DNA from: Chitinophaga oryziterrae
Lineage (GTDB): Bacteria; Bacteroidota; Bacteroidia; Chitinophagales; Chitinophagaceae
Reading direction: 5' to 3'
DNA length: 64,000 nucleotides
Assembly (NCBI RefSeq): GCF_009758125.1
Contig: NZ_WRXO01000002.1
Span: 620,001 to 684,000 of the forward strand
Shown: piece by piece, positions 63,124 through 64,000 of the stretch
Numbering within the stretch: the first letter of the stretch is position 1
How the letters are laid out: each line of letters opens with the position of its first letter
Translations under genes and position numbers: made by a program
The notes under the pieces: generated by a model
What the model was told of the DNA's origin: nothing
Database searches by the model: none
The model's input: the letters and a program-made list of their open reading frames with translations, nothing else

Positions 63124-64000
63124 ATGGAAGAAACACTCATAACTACTTCAACACCATGCAGTACGGTAGCTGCGACAACGGATGTTCCAAGGGTTAAAAA
63201 ACCGGACTGGCTTCGTGTTAAGCTGCCAATAGGAGAAAGCTATAAACAGGTTCGTAACCTGGTTGATACACATAAATTACACACCATTTGCGAAAGCGGT
63301 AACTGTCCTAATATGGGAGAGTGCTGGGGAGCCGGTACTGCTACCTTCATGATATTAGGTAATATCTGCACACGTAGCTGCGGTTTTTGCGCTGTTGCTA
63401 CCGGCAGACCAGAGGCTGTTGATTATGACGAACCTCAGCGTGTAGCCGAAGCTATTTACCTGATGAAGGTAAAACATGCGGTGATCACTTCTGTAGACAG
63501 GGACGAACTGAAAGATGGCGGTTCCATTATATGGGCCAATACTATCAAGGCTATCCGGGCATTAAACGCGGATACCACCCTGGAAACCCTCATCCCGGAC
63601 TTCCGCGGACAATGGGAAAACCTTCAACGCATCATCGATGTGGCCCCTGAAGTGGTGTCTCATAACCTTGAAACAGTAGAAAGACTTACCAAACAGGTAC
63701 GTATCCAGGCCAAATACCACCGTAGCCTGGAAGTGATCCGCCGGCTGAAAGATGGTGGTATGCGCACCAAAAGCGGTATCATGCTGGGATTAGGCGAAAA
63801 CAAAGAAGAAGTAGTTCAGGCCATGCAGGACCTTTACGACAACGGTTGTGACGTAATAACCCTGGGACAATACCTGCAACCCACCCCCAAACATTTACCG
63901 GTAGTACGTTTTGTACACCCTGATGAATTCGCGGAATTGCGTGAAATAGGCTATAACATGGGCCTCGATTATGTTGAATCGGGACCACTGGTAAGGTCTT
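63124..64000 (+). CDS. lipA: Lipoyl synthase (3' end cut by window edge)
   Basis: 292 residues visible, open to the last base; the family is about 290-320 long, so only the end is missing. Radical SAM enzyme: C56-x4-C61-x5-C67 ([12 protein letters not shown]) binds the auxiliary [4Fe-4S] cluster sacrificed for sulfur, and C82-x3-C86-x2-C89 (C-T-R-S-C-G-F-C) the radical SAM cluster. Inserts two sulfur atoms into protein-bound octanoate supplied by LipB. Start at ATG 63124. Confidence 0.95.
   Translation, partial: MEETLITTSTPCSTVAATTDVPRVKKPDWLRVKLPIGESYKQVRNLVDTHKLHTICESGNCPNMGECWGAGTATFMILGNICTRSCGFCAVATGRPEAVDYDEPQRVAEAIYLMKVKHAVITSVDRDELKDGGSIIWANTIKAIRALNADTTLETLIPDFRGQWENLQRIIDVAPEVVSHNLETVERLTKQVRIQAKYHRSLEVIRRLKDGGMRTKSGIMLGLGENKEEVVQAMQDLYDNGCDVITLGQYLQPTPKHLPVVRFVHPDEFAELREIGYNMGLDYVESGPLVRS

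Overview
The window looks like a chromosomal segment of a Bacteroidota bacterium, most likely a Chitinophagaceae member close to Chitinophaga (an inference from gene content, not a database match). Supporting signs are a gliding-motility type secreted protein with a C-terminal type IX secretion (CHU_C) domain, promoter boxes of the Bacteroidota form TTG-N19-23-TAnnTTTG in front of several genes, DUF2851 and RskA-type genes, and a DAHP synthase-chorismate mutase fusion. I see no phage, insertion sequence, CRISPR array, tRNA or rRNA. The content is mostly core metabolism, and the unusual material is in the non-coding regions.

Layout. 1-9.6 kb: a partial anti-sigma factor, secreted proteins, rluD, lipB, a PLP enzyme and a GH20 hexosaminidase, with a 229-bp MITE-like element at 1380-1608. 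9.7-18.7 kb: a nucleotidyltransferase, then the branched-chain amino acid genes ilvE and ilvD-ilvB-ilvN-ilvC-ilvA. ilvE is preceded by a 37-codon Ile/Leu/Val-rich leader peptide and an attenuator. 19-28.2 kb: two redox enzymes, a D-xylose module (Na+ symporter, xylB, xylA), a GT87 membrane glycosyltransferase and an aldose epimerase. 28.2-32 kb: a CsbD/Lmo0937 stress pair behind a sigma54-like site, and an ECF sigma factor next to a membrane protein that joins an anti-sigma-like N-terminus to a trypsin-like protease.

32-39.9 kb is the most striking region. A seven-gene aromatic operon (pheA, aminotransferase, tyrA, DAHP synthase-chorismate mutase, aroB, aroA, aroC) is preceded by two tandem leader peptides rich in Phe/Tyr codons (the first also has Trp). 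Each is followed by its own terminator/antiterminator pair, so two attenuators appear to act in series on one transcript.

39.9-64 kb: FKBP isomerase, S15 hydrolase, gcvP, YkgJ-type protein, MFS exporter, C-terminal processing protease, transglutaminase-like protein, topA, a DUF2520-KdsC-UbiA-Maf operon, and metB-hom behind a recognisable SAM-I (S-box) riboswitch. The window ends in a lipA gene cut by the edge. All three amino acid pathways with visible leaders here (branched-chain, aromatic, methionine) appear to be controlled by cis-acting RNA rather than by a visible repressor gene.
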